The notes below the pieces were generated by a model. It searched no databases. It had not been told where the DNA came from and worked only from the letters and a program-made list of their open reading frames with translations. A stretch of DNA of 64,000 nt from NCBI RefSeq assembly GCF_000203975.2, contig NZ_AFCF02000009.1, positions 180,281 through 244,280 of the forward strand, in the 5' to 3' direction. The position numbers and the translations under genes were made by a program. The DNA is from Leisingera sp. ANG1 (GTDB lineage: Bacteria > Pseudomonadota > Alphaproteobacteria > Rhodobacterales > Rhodobacteraceae). Below are positions 8,167 through 17,309 of the stretch, piece after piece (the first letter of the stretch is position 1; the number at the start of each line of letters is the position of its first letter).

Positions 8167-8454
8167 TCAGCATTCGGCCTCATTGCTGCGGCGGATGCAG
8201 ACCGGCTGGTCGCCTGAGGTGCTGCTGCCCAGTGCGGCCAGCCTGTCCCAGCTGCCGGCATCTCCCCCGCTGCGGGCGGCGTGCTCCTTGGCGGCGCGGG
8301 CGCGGGCAAAGCGCTCCTGCACGATGGTGCCGTAGTCGGTGGCGCTCAGATCGCCCCAGCCAAGGCCTGCGTCACGGGTCTGGAAGTAATAGTCGGCACC
8401 AATCACCGCCTGGGTGCTGAACACCAGGATGCCCATTGCTTTCTTCAGTCCCAT
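8167..8454 (-). CDS. small membrane-anchored or secreted protein, short paralogue of the 8594-9862 product
   Basis: A 95-residue protein starting MGLKKAMGILVFSTQAVIG, a hydrophobic N-terminal helix or signal anchor, then DYYFQTRDAGLGWGDLSATDY and a basic helical segment (ERFARARAAKEHAARS). It ends QPVCIRRSNEAEC. Both ends match the larger protein encoded 140 bases upstream on the same strand: the N-terminal motif there is DYEQQTRRAGLDFGSLSLSGY and the end is GSGCIRRGTTRTCD. The two cysteines at the C-terminus could form a disulfide outside the cytoplasm. Family not recognised. Probably cotranscribed with the larger gene, ending at the terminator near 8113. Confidence 0.72.
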   Translation of the reverse strand: MGLKKAMGILVFSTQAVIGADYYFQTRDAGLGWGDLSATDYGTIVQERFARARAAKEHAARSGGDAGSWDRLAALGSSTSGDQPVCIRRSNEAEC

Positions 8455-8593
8455 TTCCGTCCTCCGGGTCCGCATGTGCCTTGCTGTTCACCTCAGATTC
8501 AAACCTGGCGCAGAATTGCGGCAGCATTCCGGCAATTCGGGGAAAAGCCCATGCAATTGCGCGGACCCTGCCGTGCCGCTTGCCCCGCCGGGA

Positions 8594-9862
8594 TCAGTCG
8601 CAGGTCCGCGTGGTGCCGCGCCGGATGCAGCCGCTGCCTTCGCCGCCGTCACCCGCCAGCCCCTTGCTGACCTTGACCGGCGACACGCCGCTGCTGTCCT
8701 GCGGTGCCGGGCTGCCTTCCTGACTGGAGCCGCCCGTGAAGACACCAAGCAGCGAACCCGCCAGCCCTGCCAGTTTGCCGGAGGTGGCGCCGCTGCTGTT
8801 CCCGCCAGCCTCCAGCGCGGCGGGGTCTTCCGCTTCGATTGCTACGCCGTCCCTAACCGCACCGGCCTCTGCCATCAGCCGGGTCAGCCGTTCGCGGTAG
8901 GCCGTTTCCAGCACCGCACCGGGGTCCGGCACATCGCCGCTGGTCACATCAATAAAAGCTGTGGTGCCTGTCACCGCGCCGGCCAGCAGTTTGCCGGGAT
9001 CAATGTTTTCGATCTTCAGCTGCGCGGCCTTGGCTTCGATGCTCTGCAACTCACTGCGCAGCCGGGTGATATCCCTTGCCAGTTCCTGCTCAGCGGCGGC
9101 GGGCACGGTCACGTCATTGCCGACCGTGGGAACCGGCTGTTCCAGCAGGCCGTTCAGCCCGTCATAGTCGATGGCCGCCAGAACCTCCCTGATGGTGCTG
9201 TCCGGCGCATCCGCATGGACCACGATAATGGCGCGTTCGCCGAAGCCCAAAACCCCTTCGAATTTGCGCATCTTGCCGCTGCTGCGCTTGTAGATGCCCT
9301 GATCGCGGCCAAAGGCGACACCGCCGATGACGGCATAAGGTTCCTCAGGCAGCCCCATGCCGCGCATCGAGGACACAACCATCCCCCCCAGGGTGTTCGG
9401 GTTCTGCAGGCCGCGCAGATGGACGCTGAGCACGACCACTTCACCGTCCTTGGCGTAGCCCCAGCTGTGCGGGTCCATCTTGGCTGCCCGTTTCTGCAGG
9501 CGGACGCTATCCAGCGCCTGATCCAGTTCCGCCAGCGGATCGCTCTCCGCCTCCGCGCCGCCACCCCCTGCCGCCAGCACTTCTGGCCGTTCAAGCAGGC
9601 TGAAACGCTCCATGCCGGCAGGCGCTTCGGGCAGATACGCCTTGCCGCCCTGCCGCCAGCGGTCTCGGCGCTCCTGCTCCAGATCCGCCAGGCGCTGCTC
9701 TGCCTTATGGCCCAGGTAGCGGCTTTCGATGGTGCCGGCATAGCCGGAAAGGCTCAGACTGCCGAAGTCCAGCCCTGCCCGGCGGGTCTGCTGTTCATAG
9801 TCAACGCCCAGAAATACCAGCCCGCACACAGCTGCGAAGCCTGCCAGATGCTTGATGCTCAT
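8594..9862 (-). CDS. secreted/anchored protein of unknown function with coiled-coil segment
   Basis: A 422-residue protein starting MSIKHLAGFAAVCGLVFLGV, a hydrophobic N-terminal anchor, with gagga upstream of the ATG. It next has the paralogue motif QTRRAGLDFGSL and a charged helical stretch (AEQRLADLEQERRDRWRQ). A globular middle (about 130-260) holds SWGYAKDGEVVVLSVHLRGL and GVLGFGERAIIVVHADAP. A predicted coiled coil follows around ELARDITRLRSELQSIEAKA, then a Gly/Ser-rich tail and the Cys-containing end GSGCIRRGTTRTCD. I recognise no family. It looks like the short 8167-8454 protein with a large insertion between the two shared ends. An envelope-associated role is inferred from the anchor and paired cysteines. 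Confidence 0.75.
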   Translation of the reverse strand: MSIKHLAGFAAVCGLVFLGVDYEQQTRRAGLDFGSLSLSGYAGTIESRYLGHKAEQRLADLEQERRDRWRQGGKAYLPEAPAGMERFSLLERPEVLAAGGGGAEAESDPLAELDQALDSVRLQKRAAKMDPHSWGYAKDGEVVVLSVHLRGLQNPNTLGGMVVSSMRGMGLPEEPYAVIGGVAFGRDQGIYKRSSGKMRKFEGVLGFGERAIIVVHADAPDSTIREVLAAIDYDGLNGLLEQPVPTVGNDVTVPAAAEQELARDITRLRSELQSIEAKAAQLKIENIDPGKLLAGAVTGTTAFIDVTSGDVPDPGAVLETAYRERLTRLMAEAGAVRDGVAIEAEDPAALEAGGNSSGATSGKLAGLAGSLLGVFTGGSSQEGSPAPQDSSGVSPVKVSKGLAGDGGEGSGCIRRGTTRTCD

Positions 9863-10369
9863 AATGTCCTCATGGAAATGCCCGAAATCTTTCCATCCGG
9901 CTAATGGGCATTTGGGGCGGGATTGCGGCGCAAACGCGAAAAGAACGCGCGCCACGCCCGCACAGATTGAATCTGCCGGACCGGGTTCCGTTCTGCTGTT
10001 TCTGTCTGGCCTGTTCCGCTGTGCTGTATCGTCTGTGTCTGCCAGCGGTAAGGAGTGGCGGCGCCGCCAAGGGGCGGAGGCGGGACGGGAGGGTTGCTCC
10101 CGCACGCGAAACGTCGTCTGTGCGTGCCCGTGCCAAAGGGCCCTGTTCCTGGATGCCGGGGGTGTCAGGCCCGGCGGTGACCGCGATCGGGAAGCAGTGT
10201 GGCATAAGGAGCTTAAAAGGCCGTAAGCTATGCGTACGCTGCCGACGCAACGGCTGGCAGGCGGGCAGAGCTCCCCTGCCCCTGACATCCAGACCGGATA
10301 TTTCCCCCTGTGCCGCCGCCCCGCCCTGCTACACTGCAAGCGGATGGCAGCCTCAGAAGGGGATTACCA
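9863..10369. other. divergent intergenic region, no gene recognised
   Basis: About 500 bases between the divergent starts of the secreted protein (9862) and aquaporin (10370). Frames crossing it are arginine/proline-rich and lack ribosome sites. It must hold both promoters, but I cannot point to a convincing -35/-10 pair. Confidence 0.4.
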
Positions 10370-11053
10370 ATGAAGAAACAAGTTGCAGAATTTCTGGGTA
10401 CTTTCACGCTTGTCCTGTTCGGGTGTGGTTCCGCGGTGATCGCGGGGGCCGACATCGGGCTGACAGGTATCAGTCTTGCCTTCGGGCTGGCCCTGACCGG
10501 CATGGCCTATGGGATCGGGCCGGTGTCGGGCTGTCATATCAACCCTGCGGTTTCCCTTGGCATGGTGGCGGCAGGCCGGATGCCGCTGCCGGAGGCGGTG
10601 AAATACATTCTGGCACAGATCGCAGGCGCAATCGCCGCGGCATTGGTGCTGCTGATCATTGCCAGCGGCAAGGCGGACTACGATGTTGCCGTCAACGGGC
10701 TGGGTCAGAACGGCTGGGGCGCAGGCTATCTGGGAGAGTACAATATCCTGGCCGCCTTCTTGTTCGAGGCCGTGGCGACCTTCCTGTTCATGGTTGTCAT
10801 CCTAGGGGCCACGGGCAGCCGGGCGCCGGCCGCGCTGGCCGGGCTTGCGATTGGCCTGGCGCTGGTTGCAATCCACCTCGTGGGCATCAACGTCACCGGC
10901 GTTTCGGTGAACCCTGCCCGTTCCATCGGGCCCGCGCTGTTTGCCGGTTCAACGGCCTTGTCGCAGCTTTGGCTGTTTATCGTCGCTCCGGTTCTGGGCG
11001 CGGTTGCAGCAGGGGTGCTGTTCAAGTCCGGCCTGCTTGATCAGTCTGAATGA
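10370..11053 (+). CDS. aqpZ: aquaporin Z, MIP family water channel
   Basis: A 227-residue inner-membrane protein with six transmembrane helices. Both half-helix motifs of the MIP fold are intact: SGCHINPAVS (about residues 58-67) and GVSVNPARSIGP (about 180-191), the latter giving the Arg of the selectivity filter. Length and the opening EFLGTFTLVLFGCGSAV are typical of AqpZ rather than the longer glycerol facilitators. The ATG at 10370 follows aagggg; an upstream in-frame start would add a non-conserved tail. It faces the VOC-domain gene tail to tail, so it is probably monocistronic. Water permeability in osmotic adaptation is the known family role. Confidence 0.93.
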   Translation: MKKQVAEFLGTFTLVLFGCGSAVIAGADIGLTGISLAFGLALTGMAYGIGPVSGCHINPAVSLGMVAAGRMPLPEAVKYILAQIAGAIAAALVLLIIASGKADYDVAVNGLGQNGWGAGYLGEYNILAAFLFEAVATFLFMVVILGATGSRAPAALAGLAIGLALVAIHLVGINVTGVSVNPARSIGPALFAGSTALSQLWLFIVAPVLGAVAAGVLFKSGLLDQSE

Positions 11054-11099
11054 AGCACCGGCACCGGCTAGGCGCATTCCGGTCCGGTTCAGGCCAAGG

Positions 11100-12101
11100 C
11101 TACAACGCCCCCAGCGCCCCGGCAATCGCCCAGAGGCTTAGCCCGATCCAGGTGCCGGTCAGCCCCCAGAACAGCAGCGGATGGGTGCTGCGGCGGACGG
11201 GTTCGATGAAATCGGCCCGTCCCGTGCGCAGCGCGGGCCAGCTCCAGAGCAGGAAAAGCACGCCCCAGAACAGCGGGATATCCAGCACCACCGCCAGCCA
11301 GATGCACAAAAGGCCCAGCCCGGCCTTCCACGGCATTGCATCGCTGCTGCCAGCCGCGGCCTCCGGTTCCAGAGCCGTGAACATAAAGGCAGCCCCCTGC
11401 GGATCAGCCCCCATCAGGCGCCCGTCCTGCAGGTCCACCGTGACCTCGCCGCCCAGCGCGGACAGTTTCTCCGCCGCCTGTTCCAGCGAGCCGACAGCGA
11501 AACAAGGCATCCAGTACCGGAACTTGCCGCGGATTTCCTCCGGCACCTCCTCGGCGACGGCCACCAGGCTGCCGTCCGGGTGACGGATATCATAGACCGG
11601 CCAGGGCGCTTCCGCCGTCTTGTGGAAGGTCCAGCCGAACAGGTCCTTGTAGAAATCCGCAATCAGCGCGATATCCGGCAGGTGGTGGAAACGGCGGACC
11701 GCATGGCCGGGCTGCGGCGGCCCTTCCGGCGGCGTAAGGCTGCTGCCCTCCACCATGGTGAAGCCGGCGCCGGAGGGATCACGCACCAGCGCGATGCGGC
11801 TGTGTTCGTCAAACGGCTGCGGCTCGATCTCGATGATTGCGCCCTCGTGGCGGCGGGCGGCTTCGACCCTGGCGTCCAGATCCTCGACATGCACATAGGA
11901 CATCCAGAAGGACGGCATGTTTATCTTCACCAGGAACTCCGGCATCGGGAACACTGCGGCGGCGGCCTGTGTCTTGTCCTGGGCAAAGTCGTAGCTGTCA
12001 TCGCCGTCGAACGACCAGCCGAACAGGTCCGCATAGGTCTTGCGCGCCAGCGCCATGTCGAAGGTGGAAAGATCGGTCCAGATGAAATGCCCGATGGTCA
12101 T
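11100..12101 (-). CDS. tandem VOC (glyoxalase-like) domain protein with C-terminal membrane helices
   Basis: A 333-residue protein. Two VOC modules are visible: residues about 3-120 (MTIGHFIWTDLSTFDMALAR at the start, then SYVHVEDLDARVEAAR and IALVRDPSGAGFTMVEG) and about 135-245 (FYKDLFGWTFHK, VYDIRHPDGS, GADPQGAAFMFTA). This is the layout of the 27 kDa-antigen/CFP30B-like subfamily of unknown substrate. Unlike the usual soluble members, it continues into two hydrophobic segments (about 262-290, GLLCIWLAVVLDIPLFWG; and 307-331, LFWGLTGTWIGLSLWA), separated by a basic loop. The start MTIGHF was preferred over an ATG 33 bases upstream because the VOC fold begins there. Confidence 0.82.
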   Translation of the reverse strand: MTIGHFIWTDLSTFDMALARKTYADLFGWSFDGDDSYDFAQDKTQAAAAVFPMPEFLVKINMPSFWMSYVHVEDLDARVEAARRHEGAIIEIEPQPFDEHSRIALVRDPSGAGFTMVEGSSLTPPEGPPQPGHAVRRFHHLPDIALIADFYKDLFGWTFHKTAEAPWPVYDIRHPDGSLVAVAEEVPEEIRGKFRYWMPCFAVGSLEQAAEKLSALGGEVTVDLQDGRLMGADPQGAAFMFTALEPEAAAGSSDAMPWKAGLGLLCIWLAVVLDIPLFWGVLFLLWSWPALRTGRADFIEPVRRSTHPLLFWGLTGTWIGLSLWAIAGALGAL

Positions 12102-12205
12102 TGCGGCCTGCTCCCTCGTGTTATGCCTGATCATGATCTAGGCATTGGGACGGGAAAGCGGAACGCACAAATCTTGCTGTTTTGCAGCCGCGCCGGGCCG
12201 GGGGC

Positions 12206-13609
12206 CTACATCTCCACGATTTTCCCGGGGTTCAGGATGTTCTCCGGGTCCAGCGCCGCCTTGATCGCCGCCATATACCGGGTGGCCTCGCCCAGTTCCT
12301 GCTGCAAATAGGGGCGCTTGCCCTGGCCGATGCCGTGCTCGCCGGTGCAGGTGCCGTCCATCTCAATCGCCATCTCATTGAGCCAGCCGATGTACTCGTC
12401 CGCCTTCTGGCGCTCTGCATCGCTGTCCATGTCAATGAGCAGGAGCGCGTGGAAGTTGCCATCGCCCACATGGCCGACCATTGGCGCCAGCAGCCCCATG
12501 CTTTCGGCCTTTTCCCGCGCTGCGCCGACGCATTCCGCCAGCCGCGAGATCGGCACGCAAACGTCGGTGGACAGCCCCTTGGCGCCGGGGCGCAGCTGCA
12601 GGCTGGCCCAGTACATGTCGTGGCGCGCCTGCCAGAGCTTGCTGCGCTCCTCCGGCGTCGAGGTGGCGGAGATGTCGAAGCCACCGAATTCTTCGGCGAT
12701 GGAGGCGAACATGTCGGATTGCTCCACCACGCCGGCATCCGAGCCGTGAAACTCCAGCAGCAGCAGCGGCGTTTCCGGCAGGTCGAGGCCGGAATAGGCA
12801 TTGGCGGCACGCACGCTCATCTCATCGAGCAGTTCGATGCGGGCCACCGGGATGCCGTACTGGATGGTCATCATCACCGCGCGGCAGGCCTCATCCACGG
12901 TGCGGAAGGAACAGCGGGCAGAGCGGATCGCCTCCGGGATGCCCTGCAGTTTCAGGGTAAGCTCAGTAATCAGCCCCAAAGTACCCTCGCTGCCGACCAG
13001 CAGACGGGTGAGATCATAGCCAGCGGAGGATTTCTTGGCCCGTTGCGCAGTGCGGATCACGGCGCCGTCGGCCATTACCGCCTCCAGCCCCAGCACGTTG
13101 TCCTTCATGGTGCCATACCGCACCGCGTTGGTGCCGGAGGCGCGCGTCGCCGCCATGCCGCCGAGCGAGGCATTGGCGCCGGGATCAATCGGGAAGAACA
13201 GGCCCTGATCGCGCAGGTAGGTGTTCAGATGCTCTCGGGTGACACCGGGCTGCACCACCACGTCCAGATCCTCGGCATGAACCGCGATGATCTGGTCCAT
13301 CCGCATCATGTCCACGCAGATGCCGCCAGCGGGCGCGTTCACATGCCCTTCCAGCGAGGTGCCGGTGCCGAAGGGAATGACCGGCACGCCGTATTCGGCG
13401 CAAACCGCGACGATCTCCGCAACCTCGCGGGTGGTCGTGGGGAACACCACCGCATCCGGCGCCTGGTTGGTGATCCAGGTGGTGGTGTGGCCGTGCTGCT
13501 CGCAGATCGCCTGACCGGTCTGCAGCCGGTCGCCGAACTGCTGGCTCAGCGCATCAATCGCGGCGGCGATCCCGGCCTCGTTGCGCGGCAGTGATGTGGC
13601 TTGGACCAT
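12206..13609 (-). CDS. FAD-binding D-lactate dehydrogenase (cytochrome-type), GlcD/Dld family
   Basis: A 467-residue flavoprotein of the VAO/PCMH fold. The FAD-binding domain is seen at PDAVVFPTTTREVAEIVAVC, IPFGTGTSLEGHVNAPAGGI and GANASLGGMAATRASGTNAVRYGTM (the last split here for length: ASLGGMAATRASG, TNAVRYGTM). The C-terminal cap contains GHVGDGNFH and the conserved family end CTGEHGIGQGKR. These features fit the membrane-associated D-lactate or glycolate oxidising enzymes that feed electrons to the respiratory chain; single-gene organisation without glcE/glcF favours D-lactate dehydrogenase (cytochrome). It is followed at some distance by ggt and a 2-hydroxyacid dehydrogenase on the same strand, which suggests hydroxyacid metabolism nearby. 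Confidence 0.88.
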   Translation of the reverse strand: MVQATSLPRNEAGIAAAIDALSQQFGDRLQTGQAICEQHGHTTTWITNQAPDAVVFPTTTREVAEIVAVCAEYGVPVIPFGTGTSLEGHVNAPAGGICVDMMRMDQIIAVHAEDLDVVVQPGVTREHLNTYLRDQGLFFPIDPGANASLGGMAATRASGTNAVRYGTMKDNVLGLEAVMADGAVIRTAQRAKKSSAGYDLTRLLVGSEGTLGLITELTLKLQGIPEAIRSARCSFRTVDEACRAVMMTIQYGIPVARIELLDEMSVRAANAYSGLDLPETPLLLLEFHGSDAGVVEQSDMFASIAEEFGGFDISATSTPEERSKLWQARHDMYWASLQLRPGAKGLSTDVCVPISRLAECVGAAREKAESMGLLAPMVGHVGDGNFHALLLIDMDSDAERQKADEYIGWLNEMAIEMDGTCTGEHGIGQGKRPYLQQELGEATRYMAAIKAALDPENILNPGKIVEM

Positions 13610-13726
13610 GGCGGCCTCCCCTGGCAGCGGGGCGCGATGCCCCGGAACAATTCACCTGTTAACTTACGGCCAGCCACCGGAGTTCAGCAATACCCAGAAC
13701 CCCGTAGCCGCCCCAGCCCACCCGGC

Positions 13727-15508
13727 CTATCCGCCCAGTGCGATCCCTTCCCGCCGCGGATCCGCCGCACCTTTCAGCCCATCGCCGATTTCAATCGCAT
13801 GCAGGCCGGAGGTCAGGTCGCGGGCATTGACCTCATAGCCCATGTCTGTCAGCGCCTCTGACAGCTCCTCTGCGCTGGTGCCCGCCTCCACATCATAAGT
13901 GCCAAAACGGTTGACCAGATGCGGCAGTGCCAGCGCGGCCTGGATATCCATCCCCCAATCCGCCCAGGCGATGATCGACTTGGCCACATAGCCGATGATG
14001 CGGCTGCCGCCGGGGGATCCGATGGCCAGTACCGGCTTGCCATCCTTCAGCACAATCGTCGGCGCCATCGAGGACCGCGGCCGCTTGCCCGGCTCCAGCC
14101 GGTTGGCGATGGGCACCCCGTTCGCATGGGTCCGGAAGGAAAAATCCGTCAGCTCATTGTTCAACAGGAACCCGGCCGCCATCAGCCGCGAGCCAAAGGC
14201 ATTTTCAATCGTCGTGGTCATCGACAGCACGTTGCCGTACTGGTCCACAATCGAGATATGGGAGGTCGAGGGCAGCTCGATCGACTCATCATCCGCCAGC
14301 ATCAGCGCGTGATCAAATTCCGGGGCGCCCGGCGCCACTTCGGGCAGTGCATCATCGCCCTGCAAGAGCTCTGCCCGGCCCGCCAGATAGTCCGCCGCCA
14401 CCAGCCCATGGGTGGGCACCGGCACATAATCGCTGTCCGCCATGTAGCGGCCCCGGTCGGCAAAGGCGAGGCGCGAGGCATCGCCGATCAGCCGCCAGGC
14501 CTCGGCGCTTTCCGCCCCCAGCTCCGCCAGATCGTAGTTGCCCAGCATCCCCAGGATCTGCCCCACGGTCAGCGCACCAGAGGACGGCGGCCCCATGCCG
14601 CAGGCTTCGAAATCGCGGTAGGCTGCACAGACCGCCGGGCGCTCCTTGACCTGATACAGCGCCAGATCGGTAGCGGACAGCACGCCGGGGTTGCCCTCAG
14701 CCGTGGTCACTGCGCGCACGATCTCTGCCGCGATGGGGCCTGCGTAGAACGCCCCCGCTCCGCCCTCTGCCAGCGCCCGCAGGGTGGCGGCATAGTCCGG
14801 GTTCAGCAGGGTTGCGCCCTCGGCAATGGGTTCACCCTCAGGCAGGAAATAGGCGGCAGTGGCCGGGGCACGTGCGAGCCGTTCGGCGTCCCCTGCCACC
14901 AGCGCAGCCAAACGCGGCGAGACGGCAAAGCCATCCTCCGCCAGCCGGATGGCCGGCTCAAACAGCGATGGCCAGTTGGCACGGCCCCAGCGGCGGTGCG
15001 CCTCTTCCAGCAGCGCGGGCGTGCCAGGCGTGCCGACAGACCGGCCCCCGACCACCGCGTCAAAGAATTGCAAAGGCGCGCCATTTTCATCCTGAAACAG
15101 GGTCGGCGCCGCCGCCAGCGGCGCAGTCTCGCGCCCGTCAAGCGTGGTCAGTTCACCCGTGGCGGCGTCATACCAGACCAGAAACGCGCCGCCGCCCAGG
15201 CCGGAGGATTGCGGCTCCACCAGACCCAGCACGGTTTGCACCGCCACCATCGCATCCGCCGCAGTGCCGCCCGTGCGCAGCACGGCAGCACCGGCCTCCA
15301 CCGCATGCGGGTTGGCAGCCGCGACCATCCAGTTGTCCGCTTCCACCGGCTGGCCTTCGGCCTTGGCCTCCAGCGCGGCGGCCACCTCGGGGGAAATCGC
15401 CTCAAAGGTGCCTGCGGTTGCCGCTTCGGGGGCAACCGCATCTGCGGCCTCCTGCGCGGCGGCAGGGCCAGCAGCAAATGCGGCAGCGGCCAGAATCAGA
15501 TACTTCAT
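13727..15508 (-). CDS. ggt: gamma-glutamyltransferase precursor
   Basis: A 593-residue Ntn-hydrolase. The signal peptide MKYLILAAAAFAAGPAAAQE exports it to the periplasm. The autocatalytic cleavage site is LPST-SHISIVDQYGN, with T415 as the predicted new N-terminal nucleophile of the small subunit. The large subunit carries GGTAADAMVAVQ and SSGLGGGAFLVWYD; the small subunit carries the glycine-rich loop IGSPGGSRIIGYV. The family cleaves or transfers the gamma-glutamyl group of glutathione and its conjugates. The gene is 39 bases downstream of the 2-hydroxyacid dehydrogenase and is probably cotranscribed with it. The N-terminal 35 residues after the signal are an Ala/Glu-rich spacer. Confidence 0.93.
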   Translation of the reverse strand: MKYLILAAAAFAAGPAAAQEAADAVAPEAATAGTFEAISPEVAAALEAKAEGQPVEADNWMVAAANPHAVEAGAAVLRTGGTAADAMVAVQTVLGLVEPQSSGLGGGAFLVWYDAATGELTTLDGRETAPLAAAPTLFQDENGAPLQFFDAVVGGRSVGTPGTPALLEEAHRRWGRANWPSLFEPAIRLAEDGFAVSPRLAALVAGDAERLARAPATAAYFLPEGEPIAEGATLLNPDYAATLRALAEGGAGAFYAGPIAAEIVRAVTTAEGNPGVLSATDLALYQVKERPAVCAAYRDFEACGMGPPSSGALTVGQILGMLGNYDLAELGAESAEAWRLIGDASRLAFADRGRYMADSDYVPVPTHGLVAADYLAGRAELLQGDDALPEVAPGAPEFDHALMLADDESIELPSTSHISIVDQYGNVLSMTTTIENAFGSRLMAAGFLLNNELTDFSFRTHANGVPIANRLEPGKRPRSSMAPTIVLKDGKPVLAIGSPGGSRIIGYVAKSIIAWADWGMDIQAALALPHLVNRFGTYDVEAGTSAEELSEALTDMGYEVNARDLTSGLHAIEIGDGLKGAADPRREGIALGG

Positions 15509-15547
15509 GAAAAGTCCTCCTTGATAATTCCAGCCCTGCAGCCGCGG

Positions 15548-16534
15548 TTACAGCATGGACGGCACAACCTGATCCGGCGGCCGGTGGCCGTCTTCAAACG
15601 TCTTGATGTTCAAAAGCACTTTCTCGCCCATCTCGATCCGCCCCTCGATGGTGGCCGACCCCATATGGGGCAGCAGCACCACATTGGGCAGCTCGCGCAG
15701 GCGCGGGTTGATGTCGGTGCCGTGCTCATAGACGTCCAGCCCCGCGCCCGCGATCTCATCCGAGCGCAGCATCCGGGTCAGCGCGTGCTCGTCGATCACC
15801 TCGCCGCGCGACGTGTTCACGATCACCGCCGAAGGTTTCATCAGCTTCAGCCGCCGCGCGTTCATCAGGTGGAAGGTGGAAGGCGTCGAGGGGCAGTTGA
15901 CGGAAATCACATCCATCCGCGCCACCATCTGGTCGAGGCTCTCCCAATAGGTGACCTCCAGCTTCTCCTCAATCTCCGGGCGCAGGCGGCGGCGGTTATG
16001 GTAGTGGATCTGCATCCCGAAGGCGGCGGCGCGCTTGGCGACCGCCTGGCCGATCCGGCCCATGCCAAGGATACCCAGACGGCGCCCTGCGATGCGTCCG
16101 CCGAGGAACGCGGTCGGTGCCCAGCCCTGCCAGTCGCCCTTCTGCATAACCGCCAGCCCTTCTGGCATCCGGCGCACCACCGCCATGATCAGCGCCATGG
16201 TCATATCAGCGGTGTCATCGGTCAGCACGCCGGGGGTGTTCGACACCAGGATGCCGCGCTGGCGGGCTGTCGCCACGTCGATGTGATCCACGCCGGCGCC
16301 GTAATTGGCGATCAGCTTCAGCCGCTCGCCGGCCTGGCCCAGCAGGCCCGCATCTATGGTATCGGTGACCGTCGGCACCAGCACATCGGCGTCCTTCAGC
16401 GCCGCGGCCAGCTCGCTGCGGGTCATCGGCGTGTCATCCTCGCGCAGGCGCACATCGAACAGCTCGCTCAGCCGGGTTTCCACAGGTTCCGGCAACCGTC
16501 GCGTAACGACAACACTCAATCGGTCTCTTGGCAC
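15548..16534 (-). CDS. D-isomer-specific 2-hydroxyacid dehydrogenase (glyoxylate/hydroxypyruvate reductase type)
   Basis: A 328-residue NAD(P)-dependent dehydrogenase. The nucleotide-binding loop is GRRLGILGMGRIGQAVAKR (about residues 150-168). The catalytic Arg-Glu-His set is seen in VIVNTSRGEVIDEHAL (Arg), GLDVYEHGTDINP (Glu) and NVVLLPHMGSAT (His). Upstream, LIANYGAGVDHIDV and GILVSNTPGVLTDDTADM are the typical substrate-loop motifs of glyoxylate reductases. The start codon at 16534 lies close to the head-to-head SH3-domain gene. It most likely reduces glyoxylate or hydroxypyruvate in the cytoplasm; the exact substrate cannot be fixed from sequence. Confidence 0.9.
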   Translation of the reverse strand: MPRDRLSVVVTRRLPEPVETRLSELFDVRLREDDTPMTRSELAAALKDADVLVPTVTDTIDAGLLGQAGERLKLIANYGAGVDHIDVATARQRGILVSNTPGVLTDDTADMTMALIMAVVRRMPEGLAVMQKGDWQGWAPTAFLGGRIAGRRLGILGMGRIGQAVAKRAAAFGMQIHYHNRRRLRPEIEEKLEVTYWESLDQMVARMDVISVNCPSTPSTFHLMNARRLKLMKPSAVIVNTSRGEVIDEHALTRMLRSDEIAGAGLDVYEHGTDINPRLRELPNVVLLPHMGSATIEGRIEMGEKVLLNIKTFEDGHRPPDQVVPSML

Positions 16535-16752
16535 TTGTGCTCTCCCTTGGGCTTTTCAATCCGCACGCCTCCATGGCATCGTGGCGCAGGATGCGCAGAG
16601 GCACAAGAACCCAACCGCATTCCCTTGCCTCTCGGCCGGAAATTTCCCGGACGCAGCAGGGGCATAACCAGACGGGCGGAAGACCGGAACAAGAGGCTGG
16701 GCATAACCCGGCTGGGCAACGAAGAGGCGAGCAGGCAGTGAGAAACGCGGCA

Positions 16753-17250
16753 ATGGCACTCCGCCATCTGGCAGCGGCAGCAGCAGTTACATTGCTGACG
16801 GCCACCGTTTGCGCGGCCGAATCCCGCGGCCCGGTCACCAACCTGCCCCTGCCCCGCTATGTCTCGATGAAGGCCGCCACCGGCAATGTGCGCCGCGGCC
16901 CGTCGCTGACCCATAAGATCGACTGGGTGTTCAAGCGCCGCGGCATGCCGCTGGAGATCACCGCGGAATACGGCCACTGGCGCCGGGTGCAGGACCGCGA
17001 TGGCGCCGGCGGCTGGGTGCATTACGCGCTCCTGTCCGGCGTGCGCACTGTGCTGGTCGAGGAGGACATGCTGACCGTGCACGCCCGCCCCGATACCCGC
17101 GCGCCGGTAACGGCCGCCTTTGAACTGGGCGTGGTGGCGCGGCTGGGCGAATGCGCCAGTGACTGGTGCGAGATCTCCGCCGGCGGCTACAGCGGCTGGG
17201 CGCCGAAGAAAAAGCTCTGGGGCGTCGCCCCGGACGAGCTGCGCGAGTAA
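16753..17250 (+). CDS. secreted bacterial SH3-domain protein
   Basis: A 165-residue exported protein. The signal peptide is MALRHLAAAAAVTLLTATVCA. Two SH3-like repeats follow: VSMKAATGNVRRGPSLTHKI to WRRVQDRDGAGGWVHYALLSG, and MLTVHARPDTRAPVTAAFEL to WCEISAGGYSGWAPKKKLWG. This is the YgiM/SH3_3 type fold that in many Gram-negatives binds peptidoglycan or accompanies cell-wall proteins. A GTG at 16738 with an agagg at better distance is an alternative start and would add five residues. Divergent from the hydroxyacid dehydrogenase and followed by triple hairpin repeats. Confidence 0.82.
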   Translation: MALRHLAAAAAVTLLTATVCAAESRGPVTNLPLPRYVSMKAATGNVRRGPSLTHKIDWVFKRRGMPLEITAEYGHWRRVQDRDGAGGWVHYALLSGVRTVLVEEDMLTVHARPDTRAPVTAAFELGVVARLGECASDWCEISAGGYSGWAPKKKLWGVAPDELRE

Positions 17251-17309
17251 CCCCGGCGCTTTCATCTTTCCCGAAATACTCCGGGGTGAATTGGGCCGGC
17301 GGCCCAAGA

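Noticed and set aside
13919..16741. 940-residue open frame on the plus strand opposite ggt and the hydroxyacid dehydrogenase
   Set aside because: Arg/Gln/His-rich composition and no domain; two well-supported genes occupy the other strand.
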